DNA of 64,000 nt from Dermatemys mawii. Its lineage: Eukaryota > Chordata > Testudines > Dermatemydidae. Shown here one piece after another: positions 21,987 through 32,980 of the stretch (position 1 is its first letter; every line of letters begins with the position of its first letter). A program made the position numbers and the translations under genes. The notes below the pieces were generated by a model that saw only the letters and a program-made list of their open reading frames with translations, had not been told where the DNA came from and ran no database searches. The stretch spans positions 14,624,506 through 14,688,505 of the forward strand of contig ML677365.1 in the NCBI GenBank assembly GCA_007922305.1, in the 5' to 3' direction.

Positions 21987-22409
21987 GTATCAGTATATAA
22001 ACAATATTTATACATAGCTGACACAGTTCTGGCAGAGCTCCCCATGCTGGACATGCTCCAGACTGCTGTGATTGGATCCCACATTCTGGACATCAAGGCC
22101 TTTAAGCTTCCTGAGTCTGAATAGGCTCTTCCACCATCCCCTTGTGCCTCTTCGGCATATTTTCTGGGCAAACTCTCTGTCTGTTACCCCTTTGCATAAA
22201 TGGGACTTCAGGGTCCAGCTGCCCGAGGCCCCCAAGACCAGTCCTGAGCCCTCAAAGACACCCCAGTTGCTTAAAGACACCCTTGCTCAGAGATCCACTT
22301 TGTGGGCATTTAAGCTTTACAGTTCACCTCCTTAGGGACTCATGATGGTGGAAGCAGACAGAGACACAGACCTTGAAAGGTCCCAAAAGTAATCACTCTT
22401 TACTGTAGA

Positions 22410-22585
22410 TAGCTAAAGAATTATACAGTTCTAGACAAATCAATGAAATGCCTTTATACATTTCCCTGCTTCAGTTTACTGACCTAAACCCCCCACAAAT
22501 TCAAGATTGGTATGAGTAAATTGAAGCAGGGAAATGTGTAAAGGCATTTCATTGATTTGTCTAGAACTGTATAATTCTTTAGCTA
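22410..22585. repeat. Near-perfect palindrome (71-bp arms, 34-bp loop)
   Basis: The left arm 22410-22480 (tagctaaagaattatacagt ...) is the reverse complement of the right arm 22515-22585 with about two mismatches. The loop holds a CCCCCC run. The flanks show no clear transposon ends. Such identity implies a recent origin or gene conversion between arms. It lies in an RGS22 intron, 0.4 kb after an exon. Confidence 0.9.
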
Positions 22586-23281
22586 TTATCTTGGTTGTCC
22601 AAGATTATTCTTCTGCATATGGCTTCTCCTTTGAATCAATGAGTCTCTCTCTGACCCCTTTAGACAATGCTCATTTGCTCTCTACAGTGCCTGTTGAAAG
22701 ACCCTTTATCTTATAATTTCCAGTCCCTTTGTCAGGTAATCAAAGTCCCTCACAAGATGAGCTGTTGACTATTTACTCCCTCTCCCCACCAGGAGCTCAG
22801 ACATGGAAAAACTGGTTTGCCCTGGGCAGTAGCCATCTTTGTCCCCAGGTACGCCATTTAAATGCATGATCACCAGGGTTCACCAACCCTCTATTGTTAG
22901 CGCAGTGCCAAGTGAAGGAATGTCTCCTGTCACCTCCTATGGGTGATAACTCTATATGAGGCAAAAAACAGAAGGTTAGGCAAATAAGCCCCACATTCAA
23001 AATGGAGTTTGCCTTCTGACCCAGATACACATAGAGAGACTCCAGCTTCAAATAGAATTCACCAGCTGTGTGCAGATTCCCAAAATCATCACAATAACAA
23101 TTATGCAAATACATGTATTTATTCCAGCAGAACTTTGTTTTGATTGAGAGGCGTCCACTTTAATTAACTGTCACTTGATGTATACCCAGTTTATTTTTCT
23201 AACAGATTATTTAATTGCAATTTACTTTTGTGTTTTTGGTCTCCCTATCAAATACTTGTGTTTAACCTAAGTGCTCCTCAG

Positions 23282-23424
23282 CAATATTCCCTCTAATTTT
23301 TGACAGGCTGTGTGTGCAAAAAAATTCTTCTGTACAAATTTTCATGCATGCAGTGTTTCACTGTGTGCACAAGGTTTAGGATCTGTGTGTGCACGCACAC
23401 GCGCACAGCTTAGGGGGAACAGTG
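23282..23424. mobile_element. Small hAT (143 bp), perfect 8-bp target duplication
   Basis: The ends are caatattccctctaatttt and agcttagggggaacagtg, which are imperfect inverted repeats. They are flanked by identical ctcctcag (23274-23281 and 23425-23432). The inside has an alternating gtgtgtgcacgcacac stretch that could form a hairpin or Z-DNA-like helix. Non-coding. Confidence 0.88.
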
Positions 23425-23938
23425 CTCCTCAGAACTCATTAGCTTTTCCTCAGTTCTGCATTTAAAAAAACCTCCTAAAACCTTGTCAATTTCCACTCCA
23501 GCAGTCTGGTTCCATTTTGGATAAGGTGCACTCTATCCCTTTGGTATAGGCTCTCTCATCCTCAAAAGTTCCCCAGTGCCTAATTAAGTTACGCCTTTTA
23601 GCTCAGATCCTAGGCTTCAGCCCAGTAATGCACAGTATAGCTCAGAAAGAAGAATTCAAAAAGTGGCTTTAAGCCAAAGTGGTCTGTTCCAGCTCTCATC
23701 TTTAGTATGGAGGTAAAGCCACTTGCAGGTAACAACATGTCTAAAGGGTGTAGTGCTGTGTTCTATCTTGATGCTTGTAACATTTGCTTGGATCAGGATG
23801 GAGGACTTTGTGCTGCAACCTGTAGTCTCTGTGGACCATACCTTTCTGTGATAGGGCCAACTACAATCTGCTCTATTTTATGAAAATTACACGTGATCCT
23901 TGGTTAAGCATTCTTTGGTTAATGTTATGCTTGTGTTT

Positions 23939-24058
23939 AGGGTGACCATTCAGCAAGTGTGAAATATCGGGACGGGGTGGGGAGTAATAGGAATCTATAT
24001 AAGAAAAAGATCCCAAAATTGGGACTGTTCTTATAAAATCAGGACATCTGGTCACCCT
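23939..24058. mobile_element. MITE (120 bp) with agggtgacca inverted ends
   Basis: The left end agggtgacca and right end tggtcaccct are exact inverted repeats. The inside reads 'tatcgggacggggtggggag' and 'ttataaaatcaggacatctg'. I recognise it as a common turtle MITE. The target duplication is unclear, so I do not assign a superfamily. Confidence 0.8.
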
Positions 24059-24333
24059 AGTTATGTTTAAGTGCATTGCTCCAGCAATTCACTCTGAATG
24101 CCTCAGCAGATCTGGCTTCATGTCAGCACCTGCAGTTTATGCTTTCTTTGGGGCAAGGACAGTGTTATTCAGTGACCAGTCAGCTCTCATAAAGCAAAAT
24201 ACTGTTTATTCAGAACAAAAGAATTTCAGAGAAAACACATCATAAGAAATAATAAATAGCTTATGTGTATGCCTACCTTACCAGATGGGTCTGCCATCTC
24301 CCACTTGCAGACTCAGATAGATAGGTCTCACAC

Positions 24334-25587
24334 AGGTGTGGGCAAACTTTTTGGCCCGAGGGCCACATCAGGGTTCAAAATTGTATGGAAGGCCAGGTAG
24401 GGAAGGCAGTGCCCCTGCCAAATAGCCTGGCCCAGCCTCCTATCTGACTCCCTCCCACTTCCCGCCCCCTGACTCCCCCCCCCAGAACTCCTGACCTATC
24501 CAACCCCCCACTTCTTGTCCCTGACTACCCCCTCCAGAGACCCCCTACCGGCCCTAACCACCACCTCCTGAGACTCCACCCCCTGTCTAAACCCCCCTGC
24601 TCCTTGACCTCTCCCTCCAGAGATCCCCCTGCCCCAACTACCACCCCAGGACCCCTATCCACATCCCTGCTCCCTGACAGAGCCTCGTTACTCCCACACC
24701 TTATCCAACCCCCCTCATCCCCCCATTCGCCGGGTAGGACAGGCCCACGGGCTGGATGTGGCCAGCAGGCCGTACTTTGCTAGTATTACCATATTTCAGC
24801 CATCAAAAAAGAGGACACGGGGGGGCACCCTAGCCCTGTCCCCACCCCATCCACTTCCTCCCACTTCCCACCCCCCTCAGAGCTTCCAACCTCCTCTTGC
24901 CCCCTGACTGCCCTCCTAACTGCCCCCCATCACCTGTCTAAGACTCCCTGCTCTGTATCCCCTGACTGCCCCCCCAGGAGCCCACTCCCATCTAAGCCTC
25001 CCTGCAGCTCCTTGTCCTGTGACTGCCCCCTCCTGAGGACCCCCCCATCCTAACTGCCCCCCTAGGAACCTACCCCCTAACAGTCCTCTGACTGCCCTGA
25101 CCTTTCCACCCCACCCCTCGACAGAACCCCCGATCCATCCAACCCCCTACTCCTTGTCCCTTAACCACGCCCTCCAGAAACCTCTTCAACCCCTTCAAAC
25201 TCCCGCTCCCTTACCATGACGCTCAAAACAGTGTGTCAGGCTCCACGTGGAGCCCGACATGTTGCAGCGCTCCCCTGCACAGAGAAGGATCTGTGAATGG
25301 CCGGGCAGCCAGCGATCTGAGAATGCAGGGGGGTGGGGGAAGGGGAGAGGAGGAGCTGGCCAGTGATCGGAAGCTGCCGGGGTGGGGTGGGCTGTGGCTG
25401 CAGAGCTCCATGCAAGCGGCTGAATCCAGCCAGCAGCCCTGTCAGCTGCCGCACTCTGCCGGGGGGAAGTCCCGGACATTTTTATATATTTATAGATTCC
25501 TCCCGGATGCTATTTTTAACCAAAAAAAGCCGGACATGTCCAGGGGAATCCAGACGAATGGTAACCCTCGTAGTTTGCCCACCCCTG
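24334..25587. mobile_element. hAT element interrupted by a second transposon
   Basis: The termini are caggtgtgggcaaact and agtttgcccacccctg. The flanking 8-mers gtctcaca (24326-24333) and gtctagca (25588-25595) agree at 6 of 8. The outer body (24334-24780) is C-rich in its second half ('cccctgactcccccccccag'). At 24781 the outer sequence breaks and resumes at 25570. Confidence 0.8.
24781..25569. mobile_element. Second transposon nested in the hAT at 24334
   Basis: Flanked by gtactttgc (24772-24780) and gtagtttgc (25570-25578), which look like a target duplication with one change. It begins 'tagtattaccatatttcagc' and ends 'atccagacgaatggtaaccc'; the right end matches the family I know as 'agggttaccat...' in turtles. 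The left part is a long C-rich low-complexity run. The ORFs seen here are by-products of composition. Confidence 0.7.
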
Positions 25588-26053
25588 GTCTAGCACATTC
25601 TCGCAGGGCCTGATTCTGCTGGACGCAGCCGTCCACCTGTCAGTTTTGGGGTAATGTGTTTGAGACTCTCCTTAACTCAGGGAAGGTATTTTATACAGTT
25701 TCAAATCAGTTGTGCCCCAAGGTCTTTGAACCATGTCAGGCCAGTCTGAGCTATTCCTTAGGGGTCGAAACTTGAAAAAGACTTGCTACCTGCATTGTTT
25801 CATTATTGGGAATTTGTGTTAATTTCTCTCATTGACTTTAGTTCCTGCAGGAACCATTCCTTATCTGTCCCATTTAGCCAGGAATGCAGTCACTAGCCAA
25901 CCCATAAAGATACACTTAATATTTATGAAGCTAACACAATAGTCTTTGAATATTCCATGTTTCCATAGCATTGCATCTATCACCAGGGATAAGTGACTTT
26001 TGCCCAGACCCAAAAGAACTTCTCTAACCTGTTGCTGTATTTGGATTGTTTAG

Positions 26054-26212
26054 CTAATGCAATCAGGTGGAGGCTGGGGACACATACTTCATGATCAAGT
26101 TTCCTCAGCAGTTCTGCTAGAAATTCAAAAATACGTCCAGATGAGGCTAGAAAAGAAGTGGCTGCCATTGTTCCTGGCAAAAGAACAATCTGGGGCACGT
26201 AGGAAAACAAAG
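26054..26212 (+). CDS. RGS22: RGS22 coding exon 7 of window (RGS region B, end)
   Basis: 53 codons, phase 0 at both ends. The acceptor is ttggattgtttag and the donor is GTAATG. It begins LMQSGGGWGHILHDQVSSAV, continues LLEIQKYVQMRLEKKWLPLF and ends LAKEQSGARRKTK. The stretch LEIQKYVQMRLEKKWLPLFL forms the terminal helices of the second RGS-type region. Human RGS22 has VEIQKHVQNRLENVWLPLFL in the same place (by memory). Confidence 0.94.
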
Positions 26213-28250
26213 GTAATGTTTCAGATATGGCCCAACTGAGTACTGTTTTCATGCTGAGACAAAGATTACTGTTAGGGTAAGATGATGCAAAAAAAGTGAC
26301 AGTCAATCATAGCTCATATTGAATTTAAACCAAAGGGAAGTAACTTGTGCATACAGCTTTCAGTGTTAAGTTGATGTCTCTGAATGAGGGTTTTTTCCTC
26401 TAATAGCCCAGTTCTGCTGATGGTCTCGTTAGCCACTGAAGCTGAAGAAGGCAGCTGAAGCTGCCTTGACAGCCAGCCAATGTGGGGAAAAGCTGGATCT
26501 TTGTAGCAGAGTTCATCCTCTATACCCCCCACACATAGTCACACCCAGAAGAAGTCCGGCTCCACAGAAAAGAGTTGCAGAGATGCTCACAGAGACAAGA
26601 GCACAAGCAAATGAGCTAGCTTCCCACACTGCGCTACTCCTGTTTCTCACGCTGACCATGTCCTCCCACCTGAAGTTGTATCGCCTACAGGAGTTACTCC
26701 AGGCCTCCTGCCAAGCTGCCAAGTGGGAAGACTGTCTGGCTACAGGCCTGGCTTCTGGCTGGTTACTTTAAAAAATGATCAGTTAAATTACACGAGTGTT
26801 CAGAGTAGGGAGAGCTTTGTTCCCGCTGGCACATCATCCACAGCTTTTTTGCTATGGGCATAGCTTCCACCTCACTGACTTTTATGGCAGTGTAGCTAGG
26901 ATGAGATCTATGAGGGGCAGGGAGAATTACACTGATGCTGAGAATAGCAAAATATCCTGGTTTTAAATTTAGCAGACACAAACTGGGTGGAGAGTTTATA
27001 TTGTACTGATTGAGGAAAAACCTGCCATTTCCAACCAGGCACTGAATTAATTCAAATCAGACATGTTACTTAGTTTCAATTCTTTTTTAACATAAAGAGG
27101 GTTCAAAGGGCTTACAAAAATTTGGGCAGATTGGATCGTCCGTCTCTCTATTTGTTGATTTAGAGCACTGGACACTTTTCACAAATCTGTATTTTGTAGG
27201 TTTCTAAGTAAGTCAAATTATTTTATTTGCAAGACTATGATTTGTAACAATCATAGGAGCTTTGGGTCTTTTTCTACCTCCATTTATGTTTCGTTACTAC
27301 ATTCTCTATCTTACCACAAATTGAAAGGATGAAAAGGTCCTTTAAAGCAAGGATTCTCAAACTTTTTCTTTCTGAGCTTCCCACCCCTCAACATACTATA
27401 AAAACTCCAGGGCCCAGCAAGGAGCCGGGGGGTGGGGAGGAGTTTCAGTTCTACTGGCTTCAGCCAGCTACCAAGTGTGGGGAAGTGGCGGGGGCCTGAG
27501 AGCTTTAGCCTTGAGAGTCTCAGGGCTTCAGTCAATGGGGCTGGGGAGGGAGCTCTGGACTTCAGCCCCTGGGTTGTGGGAGGCTGGGGTTTCAGCTGTG
27601 GGAGGAGGGGACAGTTTGGGGCTTTTGCCCTGCTGCTCTGAACCTGGTTTCAGCCCTGTAGGGGGTGCTGAGGCTCGGGGCTTCAGCCCGAAGGCTCTGC
27701 TCCTGGCTTCAGCCCCTCAGGGGACTATGGGGCTCAGGACCACCTGTGGTTCCACTCCTGGTTTCAGCCCCGTTGGGGTGCCGGGGCTTGCCTTCAGTCC
27801 TGCAACTCTGTTCCTGACTTCAGCCCTGCGGAGAGCGCCAGGGTTTAGGACTTTAGCCCTGAGCTCCACTCCCACTTTCAGCCCCATAGGGGGCACCAAG
27901 GCTTGAGATGCCTAGCTTCAGCCCCATAGGAGATGCTGGGCTTAGGGCTTTAGACTCTGGTTGAGAACAGCTGCTTTAGAGTTTATTTAGTGGAAGTGAA
28001 ACCAGATGACATTCTCCATCCCTCTTCATAATTCAGAGTGGGTTTGACCATGCAGCTCTTTTTCAGACAATCATCCCTTGATTTAGGTGGGTTTTTTGGC
28101 TGCAAAGCAACTGCCTGGTCAAGTCTACCTTTTCTGAAGCAGATGACTTAAAAACTGGAAGCATTGTATATCCAAACCCATTATAGCTGCACATTGAACA
28201 AGAAGAATTTAGTACTCGGCATATGAACATACTGATAATCTTATGTTCAG
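26213..28250 (+). other. RGS22: RGS22 intron (2.0 kb) with a hAT element
   Basis: GT-AG intron. It holds a 626-bp non-autonomous hAT at 27348-27973 with a 7/8 target duplication and an internal set of diverged tandem units (listed separately). The rest is unassigned. Confidence 0.7.
27348..27973. mobile_element. Non-autonomous hAT (626 bp) with internal diverged tandem units
   Basis: The ends are caaggattctcaaacttttt and tctggttgagaacagctg. The flanking 8-mers ctttaaag (27340-27347) and ctttagag (27974-27981) differ at one base. The interior is a series of units built around 'ggcttcagcccc' spaced about 50-65 bases apart. The open frame at 27475-27906 follows these units and is not a gene. 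Confidence 0.85.
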
Positions 28251-28319
28251 CCACAGATAAGGGACGTAGCTGAAGATCTCCTGATCCAGAGAAATGAGAA
28301 GAAGATTGGGTCCTGGAAG
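28251..28319 (+). CDS. RGS22: RGS22 coding exon 8 of window (linker, followed by a GC donor)
   Basis: 23 codons, phase 0 at both ends, encoding PQIRDVAEDLLIQRNEKKIG then SWK. Two acceptors are possible: ttatgttcag (exon starts 28251) and ccacag (starts 28257). I chose the first because the extra PQ aligns with VQ of human RGS22 (VQMKDIAEELLLQ, by memory). The 5' splice site is AAG|GCAAGT: a GC donor embedded in an otherwise perfect consensus. The only nearby GT (28325) would break the frame with the next exon. This short helix connects the second and third RGS-type regions. Confidence 0.85.
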
Positions 28320-30059
28320 GCAAGTAAAGTATATTATATCTCTTTTCCCTGGTATTCCTCTGTTTCCCTGTTGAAGCCTGGAGATTTCTTCATTGTTTCC
28401 CTGCTTTACATATCTAGGCGCAAGTTCACTGCTGGCATCAGTGGGTGTTGTACTTGCTGACATTAGTGGTTAATTTGGCCACCAACTGAATGGGATTTCC
28501 AGCAATACTTGCTGGCCAGAGGGGTCGCTCTGGAGCAATTCAAATCTCTCCCCAGGGATTGTGCAGAAATCTGAACTCCTCGGAGACTCATAATTGGTAC
28601 TGGATCTTTAATGCACATTCATCTGTATTTCCCATGCCGTGGACTTATTGGGACAAGCTGTTCATTCCAGCATCTGGTAGTTTATTTATTATTGAGAGTG
28701 GATTACATGCAGACACAAAAGAGAATGTGAAGTATGCAGCAGAATGGGCAAGTTTAGTCATATCACACAGTATCTGTTTCATTTAGAATTGTATTTTAAC
28801 CTTACAGCGCTAAGATAATATCGATTTTAAACATCTTAAGCCTCAGTCATATGACATTTCAGGAGACATTTGCCAGTTTTTTTCCCCTTGAAGAGCAGTG
28901 AACTCTTTGTGGTTGCCAAAGTGCAAGTTGTATACATTTATTCAGACTAAATTTTATTGTCTGTTGAATTCAAACTAGAGACCATGTCACCATTACTGCT
29001 GCAAACCACTAGACAGAAAGAAATCTAAAGTGCAGGTGGGTTCTGATAACTGGGTTTTCACCTGGTACCTATGTTTAGGGAAATAATTATTTGCAGCATC
29101 TCCCTTAGGGCTGTGCTTTTGTCACATCTCATCAAATAAGCAGATGCATTTGATGATTTTTTTCACTCCCATCTCCCGACATTTAACCAATTCCTGATCA
29201 CAGTGATCACACCACTCTGAATGGAAGCAGCTTTAGCATGTGAGGGAGAACTTCAGTAAGATGATTCTTTTGAGTCAAATTTAACTAATTTTCTCTTAAA
29301 GCAAGATGATTTTGGGGTTGCTACTACACATCTCCACTGCAAGAGAAGTACAGCCCAGCTCCTTGTGCTGTGGATTGTGTATAGCTACTGCATGAGAAAT
29401 GCAATATGGTATCTCAGCCCTTAGGCGACAACAGCACAGATGGTGGTCACAAAGTCGGCATCCAAAAGAGATGATTGCAACACCCTTCTGAGCTGAGGAT
29501 GAGAAAAAGTCAGACCAGCTGCTGCTGTCCTGAATAGTCTAGTAGCAGTTGAGGGGCAAACCAGACATCCAGTCAGTGAATCCAGTCAGCCAGTGATGAG
29601 CACATCATCTCACTCTGAGGAAGATATTCCTCCTGCCATATCTTCCAGTTCCTTCTCCCAACCAACATGGAGCAGTTTTGGACAAGTCAGAAGGCATGTA
29701 GAAATACAGCAGGGTCTCTTCAGTGTACTTAAGGCACCACAGTCCTTTCTTTCGTACTAACCCTCCTAGAAGCTCAGACACAGGTTAAACGAGGGGTGAC
29801 ACGCTGGAATCTTGCAGAACTTCAGGGTCAAGGAGCACCAACTCTAAGAGTGCTCATAAGTGTTATAAAGAAGCCAGTTGCAGGAGCAGCCCCAACCATC
29901 CTTGCTATGGCTGCAGTTGAGCTAACAAAGCCTCATGAGCAGAGGTGTCAAAAAGGTTGATGCTACTCATCATCCTGATGAGTTGGGGTTATTTTCTCCT
30001 GTTTGCTCTGGGGTTTTTATACAGTTATTTAACTAGAGAATCAAGCACAGCCCGTAATA

Positions 30060-30200
30060 GTAACATCAACAGTCTACAGATGGGGAAACTTGGTCAGAAA
30101 GGCTAAGAGACTTGACCAAAGACAGTCAGAGTCTGTATCAAATACAGTATTAGCAAGTGAGAGTCCCTTGCTCTCAGTCCTGCCCTTAGGCCACTAAACT
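30060..30200 (-). repeat. MIR SINE relic
   Basis: 'ctacagatggggaaacttgg', 'ggctaagagacttgaccaaa' and 'gtcagagtctg' match MIR read on the minus strand. Confidence 0.55.
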
Positions 30201-31191
30201 GTGCTGCCTCGATTCTATTGAACTGCCCTCTTGGTGGCCAGAAGCCACACTGGCTGCTCAGCAGAGGAACCCACTCGATGGCACGCTGGTGGCTGGCAGC
30301 CAGGAGGGAGCTTGCAACTGCACTAGCATCACCAGTAGCAGCCTAGGCAGCTCTCCCACCCCTGATTCTGTCTGTGGCTTTCTGAAACATTGAGGGATTT
30401 GTCATAGTTCCCACACTGCCCGAAAGTTAGGCTGGGTGACTGTATGAGGACGTTGTATAACCTGTGATTTTATTTTACTGTTAGGAGAAACCATTGACAG
30501 ACTTTCAGCTCTAGCTCTCATGTTACATTTCTAAGGCTATCTGCAACAAAAAATATTCCTCTACCTCTTGCTTGCTAGCCTTTGGACATCACTCCCTCCC
30601 TTTAGGTCCTCATGGATTGTATACTGATGTTATAGGGTAGTTTTCAGTCATCCGTCTGATAACAGCAAGGAATTGCTTGGCTTGTTGTTCAAGAAATAAT
30701 TCAAAGCATGAGAATAGTGAGCTCAGTAAAGAAGGACTGAGGATTGATTTCCATTCTAAACTTCACGTCAAATGAACTTCTGCATAAATTGTCTTTCTTT
30801 CTCTACCCCTCTGGCTTTTCTTTTTGCTCACCCTTTCATGCGTCCTGTTTCACTGTCTGTTTTGAAACATGAAGATTCCCAAAATGTCTTGATGACTTTA
30901 AATCACGTTACTATTTGTTGAATTCATTCCAGAAACAGCAAACTCTCCAGCTTCCATTGGTGATCATGGCAATACTTTTCAAAACTGGTTTTGTTAGTGA
31001 GGTCCATGTCAAAAGCATTTTGGAGTTTTTAGCAATGTGGTTTGTCTGTTCCTTTCTCTTTGTTGCTGTTGTTTATTTGTACAAAACTCAAACTGTTCCC
31101 TAAAACATAGCTTGTTGCCATAATTAATAGCAATGGCTGTTTCCATTTCCTCTCTCATCCATCCTTTCCAAAAAATGTCCCAACCACACAA

Positions 31192-31222
31192 AGAAAGGAA
31201 AGGAAAGGAAAGGAAAGGAAGA
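31192..31222. repeat. (GGAAA)n pentanucleotide repeat
   Basis: About six units of GGAAA/AAAGG, uninterrupted. Likely to be length-variable between individuals. Confidence 0.9.
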
Positions 31223-31367
31223 TTGTCAAGTTCTATTGTATCCCTGTCATAAACTACTGAAAGTTAGGGTTGGTGCAAAGATAAGAATCAGACAGTTTAC
31301 CCTAACTAATGCTTTTGTTATTGCTTTTTGCAACAGTTTATTCAGTGCATTTTTTTCCTTTTGACAG

Positions 31368-31529
31368 CATGTGGACAATAAGTGGGTTTCTTCATCTAGA
31401 GAAATAATCATGTTCCGTAAAGCGCTGCTGAATCCAGTAACAGCATTACAGTTTCAGCGCTTTGTGTCTTTGAAAGGAGATTTACTGGAGAACGGAGTGC
31501 TCTTCTGGCAAGAGGTTCAGAAATATAAG
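31368..31529 (+). CDS. RGS22: RGS22 coding exon 9 of window (RGS region C, start)
   Basis: 54 codons, phase 0 at both ends. The acceptor is ttttgacag and the donor is GTATGG. It begins HVDNKWVSSSREIIMFRKAL, continues LNPVTALQFQRFVSLKGDLL and ends ENGVLFWQEVQKYK. This is the clearest RGS signature in the window: 'F.rF....g..lEN.vlFW.evqkYK' matches the canonical RGS pattern of a conserved EN before the FW helix. Human RGS22 is nearly identical here. Confidence 0.95.
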
Positions 31530-32159
31530 GTATGGTACTATAATGTGAGCAGGGGAATATCATGCAGATTTAAAAGTATATATCCATTAACATACTTCAG
31601 GAGACTTTTAACTATAGTGCCTTGATGCAATTCACTGTCAACATCAGTGCCACCTGCTTCACTGCTTTATTGTTCTTTCCTTCCTCCATCCCTTAGGGGA
31701 ATATTTTAAATTAATTGAGAATTTCATACCCACATTCATTTGTGTTTGTATACACTATAGAATCATATTGACCTTTACAAGGATGTTGTCAATTAGCTCA
31801 TCTCCAAAACTTTATTATTATTTATATGTTCAGCATTGATGTGCACTGTGCTATACAAAACATAGTGGACATTCTTAAAATGTTTATTCAGGTTGTAGAG
31901 GCATTCCAGTAGTATAACCCATTGTAAGGAAAGGGAATACTATTTTATATACAATATGTACACACTTCTACAAAGGGTAAGTGTTCAGGAAAGATGCAAT
32001 CTGAATTGTCGTCATACTCTGGTTCTTCCAAACTAGTCATGTCTCCTTTGGCCCAGATCCTCCATTGCAGCAGATCAGTATATCTCTATTGACTTTAATG
32101 AAGCTACACCAGAGTACTAGCAGGAAGTAAGTCATGTCTGTGTTCAGGAAAGCACAAGG

Positions 32160-32980
32160 ACGAATTTGTTGGGGAAGAGTCAACTTTTTGTAAAGGGAAA
32201 TCATGCCTCACCAATCTACTATAATTCTTTGAGGGGGCCAACAAGCATGTGAACAAGGGGATCCAGTGGATATAGTGTACTTAGATTTTCAGAAAGCCTT
32301 TCACAAGCCTTTGACCCTCACCAAAGGCTCTTAGGCAAAGTGAGCTGACATGGGATAAGAGGAAGGTCCTCTCATCAGTCAGTAACTGGTTAAACTATGG
32401 GAAACAAAGGGTAGGAATAAATGGTCAGTTTTCAGAATGGAGGAAGGTTAATAGGGGTGTCCCCCAGAAGTCTATACTGGGACCAGTCCTATTCAGCATA
32501 TTCATAAGTGATCTAGAAAAGGGGTAAACAGTGAGGAAGCAAAATTTATGGAGGATACAAAACTACTCAAGATAGTGAAGTTCAAAGCAGACTGTGGAGA
32601 GCTAGGGGTCACCAAATAAAATGAATAGGCAGCAGATTTAAAACAAACAAATGGAAGTATTTCTTCACATAGTCAATCTGTGGAGCTCTTTGCCAAAGGA
32701 TGTTGTGAAGGCCAAGACTATAACAGGGTTCAAAACAGAACTAGATAAATTCATGGAGAATAGGTTCATCGATGGCTGTTAGCCAGGATGGGCAGGGACG
32801 GTATTCCTAGCCTCTGTTTACCAGAAGCTGGAAATAGCCAATGAAATGAATCATTTGGTGATTACCTGTTTTGTTCATTCCTTCTAGGGAATCTGGCATT
32901 AGCCACTAGTCAGAAGAGAGTATACTGGGATAGATGGACCTTTGGTCTGACCCAGTAAGGCTGTTCTTATGATTATGACA
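32160..32980 (+). repeat. CR1 LINE fragment with reverse-transcriptase remnants
   Basis: The sense strand contains [20 protein letters not shown] (near 32453-32512), the CR1 RT phrase usually written GVPQGSVLGPVLFNIFIND. The 3' end has 'gatagatggacctttggtct' and 'gacccagtaaggctgttctt'. There is an internal deletion between RT and the 3' end, with many stops. Confidence 0.85.

Larger units (their letters stand above)
21987..26053 (+). other. RGS22: RGS22 intron (4.1 kb) with palindrome and nested transposons
   Basis: GT-AG intron carrying a near-perfect 71-bp-arm palindrome (22410-22585), a 143-bp hAT with exact 8-bp target duplication (23282-23424), a 120-bp MITE with 'agggtgacca' inverted ends (23939-24058), and a 1.25-kb hAT (24334-25587) interrupted by a second element (24781-25569). 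The segment 22090-22400 is moderately GC-rich and unidentified. Confidence 0.75.
28320..31367 (+). other. RGS22: RGS22 GC-AG intron (3.0 kb)
   Basis: Starts GCAAGT and ends ttttgacag. It contains a degraded minus-strand MIR near 30060-30200 and a (GGAAA)n pentanucleotide repeat at 31192-31222. The rest is unassigned; there is no large recent transposon. Confidence 0.75.

Noticed and set aside
21731..22171. Minus-strand frame of 146 codons
   Set aside because: It is the antisense shadow of the RGS22 exon at 21824-21986 and its flanking intron.
27475..27906. 143-codon frame with repeated FSP-like units
   Set aside because: Generated by the tandem 'cttcagcccc' units of the hAT at 27348-27973.
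31191..31222. Possible CRISPR-like or regulatory short repeats
   Set aside because: This is a simple (GGAAA)n tract. No array of direct repeats with unique spacers occurs anywhere in the window.
32450..32520. A functional reverse transcriptase in the CR1 copy
   Set aside because: Only one short RT phrase remains, with stops and deletions around it; it cannot be active.
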